DNA from: Brucellaceae bacterium
GTDB lineage: Bacteria; Pseudomonadota; Alphaproteobacteria; Rhizobiales; Rhizobiaceae
Length of the DNA: 64,000 nt
Direction: 5' to 3'
Assembly (NCBI GenBank): GCA_020637775.1
Contig: JACKJV010000004.1
Location: 186,001 to 250,000, forward strand
The translations under genes and the position numbers were made by a program. The notes under the pieces were generated by a model. It made no database searches, had not been told where the DNA came from, and saw nothing but the letters and a program-made list of their open reading frames with translations. This document shows, in pieces, positions 48,312 to 61,379 of this stretch (position 1 is the first letter of the stretch; every line of letters begins with the position of its first letter).

Positions 48312-50039
48312 ATGAGCATCAATCTTCAAAAACCCGACATCACAGAACTGAAGCCCCGTATCACCGTGTTCGGTGTAGGAGGCGGTGGCGGCAATGCCGT
48401 CAACAACATGATCACCGCCGGTTTGCGCGGCGTTGAGTTCGTTGTCGCGAATACCGACGCGCAGGCCCTGACCATGTCCAAGGCGGAGCGCCTCATCCAG
48501 CTTGGCGCCCATGTCACGGAAGGGCTTGGGGCAGGCTCGCAGCCGGAAGTGGGCCGCGCGGCGGCGGAAGAATGCATCGACGAGATCGTCGATCACCTGT
48601 CCAATACGCATATGTGCTTCGTCACGGCCGGCATGGGTGGCGGTACCGGGACCGGGGCTGCGCCCGTGGTCGCGCAAGCAGCGCGCGAGAAGGGCATTCT
48701 CACGGTTGGAGTCGTGACCAAGCCCTTCCACTTCGAGGGCCAGCGACGCATGCGGCTGGCCGACAACGGTATCGAGGAGTTGCAGAAATGCGTCGATACC
48801 CTGATCGTCATTCCGAACCAGAACCTGTTCCGCATCGCCAACGAGAAGACCACGTTCGCCGACGCTTTCGCGATGGCGGATCAGGTGCTCTATTCCGGCG
48901 TGGCCTGCATCACCGACCTGATGGTGAAGGAAGGTCTCATCAACCTCGATTTTGCCGACGTTCGCTCGGTCATGCGCGAGATGGGCAAGGCGATGATGGG
49001 CACCGGCGAGGCGTCCGGTGAGGGCAGGGCGATGGCCGCCGCAGAGGCGGCGATTGCAAACCCGCTGCTCGATGAATCGTCGATGAAGGGCGCCCAGGGG
49101 CTTCTCATCTCCATCACAGGCGGCCGCGACCTGACGCTCTACGAGGTCGACGAGGCGGCAACCCGCATCCGCGAGGAGGTCGACCAAGACGCCAACATCA
49201 TTCTGGGCGCCACGTTTGACGAGGATCTGGAAGGCGTGATTCGTGTTTCGGTCGTCGCGACCGGTATCGAGAATACGGCTGGTACAGCAAAGGCACTGCC
49301 GAACGAGGTTCGCACCATGGCGCGGCCGGTTCAGCAGCCGGCTGCTGCTGCGCCGACCCAGGCACCTGCACCGCAGCCGCAGGTTCGTCCGCAGCCGGCG
49401 GCCGCACAAGCGCCGCGGCAGGCACAGGTCGATCCCGTGGCTTCAGCCATTGCCCGTGCCGAATCGGAATTCGCCACGCAACCGGAAGCGGACGATTTCC
49501 GTCCCGCCAGCCGGTTGTTCCAGGGGCAGCCCGAAGCGTCGCAGCCTGTCGTGGCAAGGCAGGCGACGGCGCAGGCACCGGCTGGCCCGGTGCGCGATCA
49601 TGTTGCTGAAACGCCAGCGACCCCTGCGGCCCCGGCGCCGCAGCCGGCTCCCGCTGCCGCCGCGCCCCGCATGCCGCGGGTCGAGGATTTTCCGCCGGTG
49701 GTGAAGGCGGAAATGGAGGCACGCAACAATGCGCCTGCCATGGATCATGAAGAGCGTGGCCCCATGGGATTGCTGAAGCGGCTGACAAACGGCCTTTCGC
49801 GGCGCGAAGATGAACCTTCCGCCTCCCTGAAGCCCGCAACTGAAACCACTGCTCCCCGTGAGCCGCAGCTTCGCCAGGCTGCGCCGGAAATGCGCCGTGC
49901 TGGGCATCAGGAGTCACAGCTCTACGCACCGCGCAGCGGCCAGCATGACGGCAACGGGAGAATCGTGCCCGCCGCGCATTCGGCGCAGGACGACGACCAG
50001 CTTGAAATCCCGGCATTCTTGCGCCGGCAGGCCAACTGA
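48312..50039 (+). CDS. ftsZ: Cell division protein FtsZ
   Basis: The 575-residue tubulin homologue polymerises into the division ring. The GTP-binding signature GGGTGTG is at 109-115 and the T7 loop NLDFAD at 211-216. Residues from about 325 to 555 form a disordered Ala/Pro/Gln-rich linker, much longer than in E. coli (383 residues in total) but usual for Hyphomicrobiales. The C-terminal peptide [16 protein letters not shown] (560-575) binds FtsA and other partners. AGGA lies about eight bases before ATG 48312. Confidence 0.97.
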   Translation: MSINLQKPDITELKPRITVFGVGGGGGNAVNNMITAGLRGVEFVVANTDAQALTMSKAERLIQLGAHVTEGLGAGSQPEVGRAAAEECIDEIVDHLSNTHMCFVTAGMGGGTGTGAAPVVAQAAREKGILTVGVVTKPFHFEGQRRMRLADNGIEELQKCVDTLIVIPNQNLFRIANEKTTFADAFAMADQVLYSGVACITDLMVKEGLINLDFADVRSVMREMGKAMMGTGEASGEGRAMAAAEAAIANPLLDESSMKGAQGLLISITGGRDLTLYEVDEAATRIREEVDQDANIILGATFDEDLEGVIRVSVVATGIENTAGTAKALPNEVRTMARPVQQPAAAAPTQAPAPQPQVRPQPAAAQAPRQAQVDPVASAIARAESEFATQPEADDFRPASRLFQGQPEASQPVVARQATAQAPAGPVRDHVAETPATPAAPAPQPAPAAAAPRMPRVEDFPPVVKAEMEARNNAPAMDHEERGPMGLLKRLTNGLSRREDEPSASLKPATETTAPREPQLRQAAPEMRRAGHQESQLYAPRSGQHDGNGRIVPAAHSAQDDDQLEIPAFLRRQAN

Positions 50040-50069
50040 TCGCGTTCCCTTGCGTTTCAGATAGCGTGA

Positions 50070-50097
50070 CAAGGGCGGCAAGAAATTGCCGCCCTTG
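50070..50097 (+). terminator. Strong hairpin between ftsZ and lpxC
   Basis: CAAGGGCGGCAA pairs over all 12 bases with TTGCCGCCCTTG around a GAAA tetraloop. No T-run follows, so it may stabilise the ftsZ 3' end or only attenuate transcription into lpxC. Confidence 0.6.
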
Positions 50098-50179
50098 CTG
50101 CGATTGCCTCGTGAAATCAGTGAGATAGACGCCGAGAGGCATCCGTTGCCAAGCGTTACAAAAAGTAAGAAACCGTGAT

Positions 50180-50208
50180 TTGGTTTGGCTGTAGCGACAC
50201 AGTAATGT
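50180..50208 (+). promoter_or_regulatory. Possible lpxC promoter
   Basis: TTGGTT (50180-50185) and TAATGT (50203-50208) are 17 bases apart. The remaining 120 bases up to the start show no other gene. Confidence 0.3.
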
Positions 50209-50329
50209 CTCTCCCGATCAGGCGGGGGTCGCAGCCGATGTTGGGGATCGCTGCGAGCCTGTTAACACACACAAGTTTCTCCGCTTCATGCGCGGCGAAG
50301 CTATCGTGCAGGGGTCAAGGGGCACAGTC

Positions 50330-51268
50330 TTGTCGGATTTCCAGAAAACCCTGAAATCTCGCGTTTCACTCAGCGGTATCGGCGTTCACAGCGGCAAGCC
50401 CGTCACCATACATTGCCAGCCGGCGGATCCGGATACGGGAATTGTCTTTCATCGCGCTGACAAGAATGGCGAGGTTTTTGAAATCAAGGCCTTGGCATCC
50501 GAAGTCGGTGCGACGGACCTTGCGACGGTCCTTGGCAATCCGGCCGGTGTCTTCGTTGCCACCGTCGAACATCTCATGGCGGCCCTGTATGGCATGGGTA
50601 TCGACAACCTCGCGATCGAAATCGATGGTCCGGAAGTGCCGATTCTCGATGGCAGTTCCATTTGCTTCGTTGATGCTTTCGAACAAGTGGGTCTCGTCAG
50701 CCAGGCAGCCAAGCGTCGTTTCATTCGTGTCGTGAAACCGGTTCGCGTGGAAAACGGTCCGTCCTGGGCTGAGTTCCGCCCCTTTGACGGCACGCGATTC
50801 GAGGTGGAGATCGACTTCGACAGCCCGGCCATCGGCCGTCAGGCATTCGGCGCTGACATGACCCCGGAGACCTTCCGGCGCGAGGTATCGCGGGCGCGCA
50901 CGTTTGGTTTCATGAAGGATGTCGAGCGCCTTTGGGCGGCTGGATATGCCCTGGGTTCTTCTCTGGAGAATTCCGTCGTGATCGGTGACGATCACAAGGT
51001 CATCAACATGGAAGGTCTGCGCTATCCGGATGAGTTTGTCCGCCACAAGACGCTGGATGCCCTTGGAGACCTCGCCTTGGCCGGTGCGCGCATTCTTGGT
51101 TGTTTCCGTTCATTCCGTGGTGGCCACAAGCTGAATGCCCGGGCGCTGCGCACCCTGTTGAGCGACGAATCGGCGTTCGAAATTGTCGAGACCAATCGCA
51201 GATCTGTCGGCCGGGGAGCGGAACTGGTTGCCGTGCGGGCCCCGGTTCATGCGCCCTGGGTACTCTGA
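50330..51268 (+). CDS. lpxC: UDP-3-O-acyl-N-acetylglucosamine deacetylase
   Basis: LpxC makes the committed step of lipid A synthesis. From a TTG start at 50330 the protein is 312 residues; AAGGGG lies exactly seven bases upstream. Zinc ligands and catalytic residues then fall at His81, His239, Asp243 and His266, within two residues of E. coli positions 79, 238, 242 and 265, which supports this start. An in-frame ATG at 50288 would add 14 residues but has no ribosome site. A strong hairpin separates it from ftsZ. Confidence 0.95.
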   Translation: MSDFQKTLKSRVSLSGIGVHSGKPVTIHCQPADPDTGIVFHRADKNGEVFEIKALASEVGATDLATVLGNPAGVFVATVEHLMAALYGMGIDNLAIEIDGPEVPILDGSSICFVDAFEQVGLVSQAAKRRFIRVVKPVRVENGPSWAEFRPFDGTRFEVEIDFDSPAIGRQAFGADMTPETFRREVSRARTFGFMKDVERLWAAGYALGSSLENSVVIGDDHKVINMEGLRYPDEFVRHKTLDALGDLALAGARILGCFRSFRGGHKLNARALRTLLSDESAFEIVETNRRSVGRGAELVAVRAPVHAPWVL

Positions 51269-51427
51269 CTTCCCTATCCATGTGCGCGAGGCGGAATTCG
51301 TCCAAAGGACGGCGTTTCGTTTTTGCGCCACATTGTTGAGCGATTGGCGTCGGACGGCATTGCCGCTCATGCGGTGATATGTTTAATGGCGATGGTGACG
51401 TTATCGCTCTACCGGCAGGACAGATGC

Positions 51428-52300
51428 ATGGCTCTTGTATTCTCTCGTAAGGACGCGTCGCGGTCGTTGCTGCGGCCCGCGTTTCTGGCTTTGGCCTGTG
51501 CTCCTTTTCTGCTGGCGGGTTGTTCGTCGGACGACGATATCGATCTGTCGACCTATGTGGAGCAAACCGATCCGGCCGATCAGCTCTACAACCAGGGCCT
51601 GGCCAATCTGGAAGCCGGCAGGCTTGGTGAAGCATCGGCCAAGTTCACGGCGGTCGACCGACAGCATCCCTATTCCGAGTACGCGCGCAAATCGCTCGTC
51701 ATGAACGCGTTTACCCAGTACCGGCAGGGCAATCACGACGAGTCCATCAACAGCGCAAAGCGATACCTGACGCTTTATCCGAATACCGAAGACGCGGCGT
51801 ATGCGCAGTATATTGTCGGCTTGAACTATTTCCGTCAGGTTCGCAACGTGACACAGGACCAGCGTGAAACAAAGCTGATGATCCAGGCGATGAACGAGGT
51901 CGTGGAGCGCTGGCCGGACTCCGAATATGCGCCGGACGCCGAGACAAAGATCCGCTTTGGCCGCGACCAGCTCGCCGGCAAGGAAATGCAGGTCGGCCGG
52001 TACTACCTCGAGCGCCGCGAGTATATCGCGGCCATCAAGCGGTTCCGGACCGTGGTCGAGGAATTCTCGAACACGCGGCATATTGAAGAGGCGCTTGCTC
52101 GGCTGACTGAAGCCTATCTTGCCATGGGAATCGTGCATGAGGCGCAAACCGCCGCCGCTGTGCTGGGTCACAATTACCCGGATTCCAACTGGTACAAGGA
52201 TGCCTATACGTTGCTGGAGAAGGGTGGCTATTCGCCTGAGGAAAATCAGGGCTCCTGGATTTCCCGTGCAGCACGCCGACTGACAGCAAGCGCGAGCTGA
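51428..52300 (+). CDS. bamD: Outer-membrane assembly lipoprotein BamD
   Basis: The 290-residue lipoprotein has a signal peptide with lipobox LLAGC (Cys32) and then TPR-like repeats ([45 protein letters not shown]) of BamD/ComL. It works with BamA to insert outer-membrane proteins. ATG 51428 has AGGAC about six bases upstream and puts the signal in the right place; the frame is open further upstream without support. Confidence 0.94.
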   Translation: MALVFSRKDASRSLLRPAFLALACAPFLLAGCSSDDDIDLSTYVEQTDPADQLYNQGLANLEAGRLGEASAKFTAVDRQHPYSEYARKSLVMNAFTQYRQGNHDESINSAKRYLTLYPNTEDAAYAQYIVGLNYFRQVRNVTQDQRETKLMIQAMNEVVERWPDSEYAPDAETKIRFGRDQLAGKEMQVGRYYLERREYIAAIKRFRTVVEEFSNTRHIEEALARLTEAYLAMGIVHEAQTAAAVLGHNYPDSNWYKDAYTLLEKGGYSPEENQGSWISRAARRLTASAS

Positions 52301-52311
52301 TACGGCGGGCC

Positions 52312-53985
52312 ATGCTCTGCCAACTTTCGATCCGCGACATCGTTCTGATCGAACGGCTCGATATCGAGTTTTCCGCAGGTCTTTCCGTGCTGACGGGCGA
52401 GACCGGTGCGGGCAAATCGATCCTGCTCGATTCCTTGTCGCTTGCCCTGGGCGCACGAGGCGATGCGTCGCTCGTTCGTCACGGCGCTTCCCAGGGCCAG
52501 GTTACCGCTGTCTTCGACGTGCCTGCCAGCCATCCAGCCCGGACAATCCTTGCCGCCAACGAAATTTCCGATGACGGGGACATCATCCTGCGGCGCGTCC
52601 AGAACGCGGACGGGCGAACCCGTGTCTTCGTGAACGATCAGGCAGCGAGCGTTGCGTTGATGCGCCAGGTGGGACTGGCACTGGTTGAAATCCACGGCCA
52701 GCACGATGATCGCGCGCTCGTGGATCCGGCGGCGCACCGTGCGCTGCTTGATGCTTTCGGCGGGCATTCCGGCGATGCTGAAAAGGTGGCGAATGCACAT
52801 GCTGCATGGAGAAAGGCCGAGGCTGCCTTGCGCAAGCATCGCCAGAAAGTGGAGGAGGCAGCCCGGGAAGCCGATTACCTGCGCGCTTCCGTGGCAGAGC
52901 TCGAAACGCTGGACCCGCAGCCGGGTGAGGAGACCGCGCTTGCCGATGAACGGGCGAGCATGATGCGTGCCGAGAAGATCGCAGTCGAAATTGCCGATGC
53001 CCAGTCGGCGCTATCGGGCGACGGTTCGCCAATACCGCAGCTTTCTGCCCTTTTGCGGCGCCTTGAGCGCAAGTCGGCCGAAGTGCCGGGCATGCTCGAT
53101 GACGTTCTGAAATCGCTGGACGAAGCGCTCATCTCGCTCGACGCTGCGTCGCAGGGGATCGACGAGGCGATGCGGGCTACCGAATACGACCCGCGGCGGC
53201 TGGAAGAGGCGGAAGAACGGCTCTTTGCGTTGCGCGCTGCCGGTCGCAAGTTCAACATGCCGGTGGACCGGTTGGCTGAACTGCGCGACAGCATGGCGGC
53301 GGATCTGGCTGATCTTGATGCGGGCGCTGAACGTTTGCCGCAACTCGAAACGGCGGCGAGCGAAGCGCTTGCGGTCTATGACCGACTTGCCGCCCGATTG
53401 TCGGAGCGTCGTCGGGCAAGCGCATCGGTCTTGGCCAGTGCGGTGATGGCGGAGTTGCCGGCGCTCCGGCTCGAACGGGCCGAATTCATCGTGCAGGTGA
53501 CGAGCGACCCGCAGAACCGGGCGGCCGAAGGTTGCGATACGGTCGAGTTCTGGGTCCGGACCAATCCCGGCACCCGGCCGGGCCCGATGATGAAGGTCGC
53601 GTCCGGAGGCGAGTTGTCCCGGTTCCTGCTGGCGCTGAAGGTGGCGCTTGCCGATCGCGGTTCGGCCCCGACGCTCGTGTTCGACGAGATTGACACCGGT
53701 GTCGGCGGGGCGGTTGCCGATGCCATCGGCCAACGTCTCTCTCGCCTTGCACAGACGGTGCAGGTTCTCTCGGTCACCCATGCGCCGCAGGTGGCTGCAC
53801 GCGCCACGACCCATTACCTTATCGCCAAGGGTGGCGATGGCGAACGGGTGGCGACGCGGATTTCGGTGATGAACCAGGATGAGCGGGCAGAGGAACTGGC
53901 CCGCATGCTGGCCGGCGCGACGGTTACCGATGAGGCGAGGGCGGCGGCCGGACGGTTGTTGCGCGAGAATGCACAGGTGAAATGA
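52312..53985 (+). CDS. recN: DNA repair protein RecN
   Basis: The 557-residue SMC-like ATPase acts in double-strand-break repair. Walker A is GETGAGKS at 29-36, the middle is helical coiled coil with charged Glu/Arg runs, and the C-terminal half carries the ABC signature ASGGELSRFLLAL and Walker B TLVFDEIDTGVGG. It starts 11 bases after bamD. Confidence 0.96.
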   Translation: MLCQLSIRDIVLIERLDIEFSAGLSVLTGETGAGKSILLDSLSLALGARGDASLVRHGASQGQVTAVFDVPASHPARTILAANEISDDGDIILRRVQNADGRTRVFVNDQAASVALMRQVGLALVEIHGQHDDRALVDPAAHRALLDAFGGHSGDAEKVANAHAAWRKAEAALRKHRQKVEEAAREADYLRASVAELETLDPQPGEETALADERASMMRAEKIAVEIADAQSALSGDGSPIPQLSALLRRLERKSAEVPGMLDDVLKSLDEALISLDAASQGIDEAMRATEYDPRRLEEAEERLFALRAAGRKFNMPVDRLAELRDSMAADLADLDAGAERLPQLETAASEALAVYDRLAARLSERRRASASVLASAVMAELPALRLERAEFIVQVTSDPQNRAAEGCDTVEFWVRTNPGTRPGPMMKVASGGELSRFLLALKVALADRGSAPTLVFDEIDTGVGGAVADAIGQRLSRLAQTVQVLSVTHAPQVAARATTHYLIAKGGDGERVATRISVMNQDERAEELARMLAGATVTDEARAAAGRLLRENAQVK

Positions 53986-56999
<3,014 letters not shown>

Positions 57000-57082
57000 G
57001 CCATCCCTTCAGGCATGCTTGTGGTTCACATCAGAACTATTGGCGTGACAGGTCAGGAAGGCTGTCCTATCGTCCGGCCACC

Positions 57083-57817
57083 ATGAGCAATTTGACGAAT
57101 TCCAACCCCGACAGAACCGAAATCATCGACGGTCTGAAGGCCAGCATGCCCGTCGTTCTTTCTTCCATGCCCTTCGGGCTGCTGTTCGGGGCGATTGCAG
57201 TCAAGAACGGCTTTTCCACCTTCGAAGCCGTGTTCATGAGCGCTACGATCTTTGCGGGCGCCAGTCAGATGGTTGGCCTTGAGCTCTTCGGCACGACAGT
57301 TGCGCCCTGGCTGATCGTGCTCTCGATTTTCGCGGTGAATTTCCGCCATGTGCTCTATTCGGCGGCGATCGGGCGGATGTTGCGGCCATGGGGCACGGTG
57401 CGGATGGCGGTTGCATTCTTCCTGCTTGTCGACCCGCAGTTCGCGGAAACCGAACGGCGCCGGGAGAGGGGCAGCAAGGTCACATGGCGCTGGTACATCT
57501 CGATGGGATTGCCGGTTTATGTGTTCTGGATCGCGGATACCTGGGTTGGGGCGAGTTTTGGCAACCTGATATCCGATCCCCATGCGCTGGGACTCGACTT
57601 TGTCCTGCCCATGTATTTCCTGATCATGGTCATGGGCTTCCGCAAGCGCAAGAGCTTCATTCCCGTGGTCCTGAGCAGCGGCATTTGTGCGGTCCTGGCG
57701 GAAAACCTCGTCGGTTCCCCGTGGCATGTATCCATCGGCGCCCTGGCGGGAATTGCCGTTGCCATGGCCATGCCGATTCCGAAAGACGAGGCGGCATCGG
57801 ACCCGGTGAACCGATGA
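57083..57817 (+). CDS. AzlC-family branched-chain amino acid exporter, large subunit
   Basis: The 244-residue membrane protein has the AzlC pattern, about seven helices, with SSMPFGLLFGAIA near residue 25, FAGASQMVGLELF near 57 and FAVNFRHVLYSAAIG near 85. With AzlD it exports branched-chain or related amino acids. The ATG at 57083 begins the family match; a longer open frame upstream has no support. Its stop overlaps azlD by four bases. Confidence 0.9.
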   Translation: MSNLTNSNPDRTEIIDGLKASMPVVLSSMPFGLLFGAIAVKNGFSTFEAVFMSATIFAGASQMVGLELFGTTVAPWLIVLSIFAVNFRHVLYSAAIGRMLRPWGTVRMAVAFFLLVDPQFAETERRRERGSKVTWRWYISMGLPVYVFWIADTWVGASFGNLISDPHALGLDFVLPMYFLIMVMGFRKRKSFIPVVLSSGICAVLAENLVGSPWHVSIGALAGIAVAMAMPIPKDEAASDPVNR

Positions 57818-58110
57818 GCACGATTTTCTGGATCACCATCGCAGGCGCCCTCGCCACCTATGCCACGCGCATCGGTGGCCACATCGTTCTGTCCCGCTTC
57901 GAGCGAATCCCCCGCCGGGTAGACCGGGCACTCAACGCTGTGCCTGCTGCCGTGCTGACAACCCTTGTCGCACCGTCCTTGATGAAGGGCGACTGGCGTG
58001 AAGCGCTGACGCTTGCCTTCGTGGCAGCGGCAACCTTGCGCCTGCCCGGACTTGCCGTGTTTGCCGCCGGGTGGGCGCTGATCATCGGGTTCAGGCAGAT
58101 CGGGGGCTGA
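57814..58110 (+). CDS. AzlD-family small subunit
   Basis: This 98-residue protein has three to four hydrophobic segments and the AzlD signature TYATRIGGHIVLSRF followed by ALNAVPAAVLTTLVAPS. It is the partner of the AzlC-type subunit, overlapping its stop by four bases. Its last 20 bases overlap the 3' end of the convergent aminopeptidase gene. Confidence 0.9.
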   Translation: MSTIFWITIAGALATYATRIGGHIVLSRFERIPRRVDRALNAVPAAVLTTLVAPSLMKGDWREALTLAFVAAATLRLPGLAVFAAGWALIIGFRQIGG

Positions 58111-59956
58111 CAGGATCCTGCAGCGGGGCGCAGGCTGCCTGCAGCCAGTCGCGATCGGGCTGTTCCAGTGCCGGTGCGATCCGGTCAAGCACCTGCGCAT
58201 GGTAGGAATCGAGCCAGCCGATCTCTTCGTGTGACAACATAGAAACGACGATCATCCTGCGGTCGAACGGGCAGAGTGTCAGCGTTTCGAAGCCGTGCAT
58301 CGGGATTTCGCCACCCGGCAGTTCCTCAACTGGCGTCACCGCAACCAGGTTTTCAAGGCGGATGCCGTAGTGGCCGGGCTTGTAGTATCCCGGTTCATTG
58401 GAAAGGATCATGCCTTCCAGAAGGGCCTGGGTTCCCGTGCGGGCGATGCGCTGAGGTCCCTCGTGAACGGAAAGATAGGATCCCACGCCATGGCCGGTGC
58501 CATGGGCGAAATCCACGCCGGCCTTCCAATGTGCCGCGCGCGCGAGCGGGTCGATGTCGCAGCCGCGTGTCCCGGAAGGAAACCGGATGTCGGAGACAGC
58601 AATGAGTCCTTTGAGCACGATGGTGTAGCGCTCACGCATTTCGGCAGTCGGCTCACCCACGGGCACAGTGCGCGTGATATCGGTGGTGCCGTCCTCGTAC
58701 TGACCTCCGGAATCGACCAGGTAGAGTTCGCCGCGTGTCAGTGTGCGGCAAGACAGGTTGGTCACGCGATAGTGCATGATCGAGCCGTTCGGGCCGGCGC
58801 CGGATATCGTGTCAAATGACACATCCTTGAGTGGCATCTGCGCTTCCTGACCGGCAAGCACACGGGCGCTTTCCAGCGCCACGACTGCGCTCGTTTCCGT
58901 CACGGTGCCGGGTTCCTGGCGGTCGAGCCAGGCCAGAAACCGGGCCATGGCAACACCGTCGCGGCGGTGTGCAGCCCTGGCGCCTTGCAGTTCTGTCGGG
59001 TTTTTGCAGGCCCGGGGGAGGCGGGCCGGATCAGGCATCGGAACATACCGGCCACCGTTTTCGCTTACCAGGGCGTATAACTTCGCTGCGGCCATCTGCG
59101 GATCCAGACCGATCGATTTGCCCTGGCGAGCCAATTCGACCATGGCTTCATCGAGTTCGGAAGGCGGCCGGATGCTGCACAATTGCGTCAAATACGCTTC
59201 GACCGCGGTCGACATCTTCCGCTTGTCCATGAAGAGCTGATGATTGCCTTTGGCTGTAACGATCGCAAAACCCAACGCCAGCGGCGTATGAGGAACATCG
59301 GAACCGCGGATATTGAATGCCCATGCCAGGGACGATGGATCTGTCAGGACGCAGGCATCGGCCCCGGCTTCGCTTATTTCATTCGCCAAGGCGGCAAGCT
59401 TGTCGCGTGCCAGAACGCCGGCTCGTTCTATTGGATGAAGGACAACCGGCTCAAGGGGGGGAGCAGGGCGATCAAGGCGAATGGCGTCGACCGGATTGAA
59501 CTCAAGCATGACGAGTTCGCCGCCCGCGTCCTCCAAAGCCGTTCGAAGCCGCTCCGCCTCGCCGATCGTGTGGAGCCAAGGATCAATTCCAAGACGGTCG
59601 CCTCTCTTCCAGTGCGTCCGGATCCATCTGGGCGGGGGATTTGAGACGAGGTCCTGATAGTCGAACAGGTGAGGATCGGTCTGCAGCCGCACTTGTTCCG
59701 TATAGCGGCCATCAACGAACATGGCCGCATTGGATCGGCCGACATATGCCAAACCGGCCGAACCGGTAAATCCGGTCAGCCATGAGAGGCGTTCGGCATA
59801 GTTGGCGACATATTCGCCCTGGTGCTCATCGGATCTGGGAACCAGAACACCTTGAATGCCATGCTCGGCAAGCAAGGACCGCAATTTCTGCACTCTTTCG
59901 GCTGCGTGTGTCGGATCCGAGGTGCTCTCGAAGGATTGGAAGAGCGGAGAATGCAT
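58091..59956 (-). CDS. Aminopeptidase P family protein (M24B, large form)
   Basis: The 621-residue protein has two creatinase-like N-terminal domains and a C-terminal pita-bread metallopeptidase domain. Metal ligands appear in order: YLVDSGGQY, GTTDITRTV, HGTGHGVGSY, LSNEPGYY and IRLENLV. It removes N-terminal residues before proline. I chose ATG 59956, with AGGAAA about nine bases upstream; longer open frames run into the intergenic region. Confidence 0.92.
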   Translation of the reverse strand: MHSPLFQSFESTSDPTHAAERVQKLRSLLAEHGIQGVLVPRSDEHQGEYVANYAERLSWLTGFTGSAGLAYVGRSNAAMFVDGRYTEQVRLQTDPHLFDYQDLVSNPPPRWIRTHWKRGDRLGIDPWLHTIGEAERLRTALEDAGGELVMLEFNPVDAIRLDRPAPPLEPVVLHPIERAGVLARDKLAALANEISEAGADACVLTDPSSLAWAFNIRGSDVPHTPLALGFAIVTAKGNHQLFMDKRKMSTAVEAYLTQLCSIRPPSELDEAMVELARQGKSIGLDPQMAAAKLYALVSENGGRYVPMPDPARLPRACKNPTELQGARAAHRRDGVAMARFLAWLDRQEPGTVTETSAVVALESARVLAGQEAQMPLKDVSFDTISGAGPNGSIMHYRVTNLSCRTLTRGELYLVDSGGQYEDGTTDITRTVPVGEPTAEMRERYTIVLKGLIAVSDIRFPSGTRGCDIDPLARAAHWKAGVDFAHGTGHGVGSYLSVHEGPQRIARTGTQALLEGMILSNEPGYYKPGHYGIRLENLVAVTPVEELPGGEIPMHGFETLTLCPFDRRMIVVSMLSHEEIGWLDSYHAQVLDRIAPALEQPDRDWLQAACAPLQDPVSPRSA

Positions 59957-60198
59957 GATGGGCAGTTTCCTGTTCTGGGCGGCCGGCGGACCGCATCCTT
60001 TTCGCGGCGACGGTAAACAAGCCGCGACGGGCTGTCCATCGGTCATGCCCAGCGTTTCATGCTGCGCTGCAGTATTTTTCTTTCGCATATGCACAACACG
60101 CAAGGGTGCCATGCAGCAATGGCTCTGGTTGGAGGCGGGGAAGGGGCCTATCTCTTTGTCAACGATGAATTTTGGTTCAACCCAGTGAGGACAGAACG

Positions 60199-60381
60199 AT
60201 GCCGAACAAGACCCGTGGCTTTTTCCGCAATGCCTATGACGCGATGCTGGAAGCCCGTCAGCGGCAGGCAAACCAGTATGTCAATGGCGCACTGCTGATG
60301 CTTGATGACGAAACGCTGAAGGCGCGTGGCTATTCCCGTGCCGAACTGCGCCGGAAAGGTTCTTCCGGTTTCTATATCTGA
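60199..60381 (+). CDS. Small basic DUF1127-like protein
   Basis: The 60-residue protein is rich in Arg, Ala and Tyr and has a LLMLDDETLKARGYSRAELRRKG stretch like the C-terminal helix of DUF1127 proteins. GAGGA lies seven bases upstream of ATG 60199. An intrinsic terminator follows 26 bases after the stop, so it looks like a single-gene unit. DUF1127 proteins have been linked to RNA turnover and metabolism in alphaproteobacteria; assignment here is by resemblance only. Confidence 0.75.
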   Translation: MPNKTRGFFRNAYDAMLEARQRQANQYVNGALLMLDDETLKARGYSRAELRRKGSSGFYI

Positions 60382-60407
60382 TCGACCCTAACAGCGGTCC
60401 GAGCACG

Positions 60408-60433
60408 AGGCGGTCCATGGCGGGCCGCCTTTT
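60408..60433 (+). terminator. Rho-independent terminator after the DUF1127-like gene
   Basis: AGGCGGTCC (60408-60416) pairs with GGGCCGCCT (60422-60430), including one U-G pair, around a five-base loop; TTT follows the stem. Confidence 0.7.
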
Positions 60434-60503
60434 GCTATTTCGGGAAGTCTGCCACGAAGGGGGGAAGGCAGGTGACATCGTCGGCCCTAGAATGAGCGAG
60501 CGG

Positions 60504-61379
60504 TCAACGCTGCATGTGGATTGTCACCCAGCCTTCGCGCCAGATCGTTCGGACATGTCGGAAGCCTTGATTGCGATAGGCCGCAATGACGCTCTCGCGC
60601 TGACGGGAAAGAATGCCCGACAGGATCACCGAGCCGCCAGGTGAGAGATGGCGGGCCATTTCCGGTGCAAGGCTCATCAGTGGCCGTGCCAGGATATTGG
60701 CGATGATCAGATCGAACGGCTTCGATTCGATCAGCGCGCGATTTCGGAAACCGACCGCCGTTTCGCACGTCACTAGCCGTTCGACTTCATTCAGCCGCAC
60801 GTTTTCGCGTGCAACCTTTGTAGCGACCGGATCAATATCGGTGGCAAGAACCGGAATGCGCGCCCGCTTTGCCAAGGCGATCGCAAGAACGGCGGATCCG
60901 GTGCCAAGATCGAGCGCCTTCCTGGGCCGTTCGCGTTGAACGATCCTGTCAAGCATGATCAGGCAGCCTGACGTGGTGCCGTGATGGCCTGTACCGAAAG
61001 CCTGACCTGCCTCGATCTCGATGGCGATATTGCCGGGCTTTATCTTGTCCCTGTCATGGCTGCCATGGACGATGAAACGCCCGGCGTGGACAGGCGCAAG
61101 ATCCTCCAGCGATTTGCTGACCCAATCGATGTCAGGCAGTTCTTCCGTACGGGCTTGTGTATCGATACCGAGTTCCAGAAGAACATCGCGAATCATCGCC
61201 TGAATGTCATGCCGCGTCTCGTTGCCGGCATAGACCGAGACTTCATGAATGTCGGCGGCTTCGTCCACTTCAAGAACGGCGATCGGGACGCCCTCATCCT
61301 CAAACACCAGTTCCAGGCGATCACTTGCGGCATAGGCCTTGTCTCGCGTAGCGGTGAAAAAATAGCGAATCTGGCTCAC
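60504..61379 (-). CDS. prmA: Ribosomal protein L11 methyltransferase
   Basis: The 291-residue enzyme methylates ribosomal protein L11. The SAM-binding motif is ALDLGTGSAVLAIAL near residue 155 and the catalytic loop IIANILARPLMSL near residue 228. AFGTGHHGTT precedes them. The start is a GTG at 61379, overlapping the stop of the antiporter gene by four bases (GTGA), so it is translated as the second gene of that operon. Confidence 0.94.
   Translation of the reverse strand: MSQIRYFFTATRDKAYAASDRLELVFEDEGVPIAVLEVDEAADIHEVSVYAGNETRHDIQAMIRDVLLELGIDTQARTEELPDIDWVSKSLEDLAPVHAGRFIVHGSHDRDKIKPGNIAIEIEAGQAFGTGHHGTTSGCLIMLDRIVQRERPRKALDLGTGSAVLAIALAKRARIPVLATDIDPVATKVARENVRLNEVERLVTCETAVGFRNRALIESKPFDLIIANILARPLMSLAPEMARHLSPGGSVILSGILSRQRESVIAAYRNQGFRHVRTIWREGWVTIHMQR

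Noticed and set aside
60440..60503. Possible small gene after the DUF1127-like unit
   Set aside because: Only short frames with poor starts are present; it is simply the gap to the convergent prmA.
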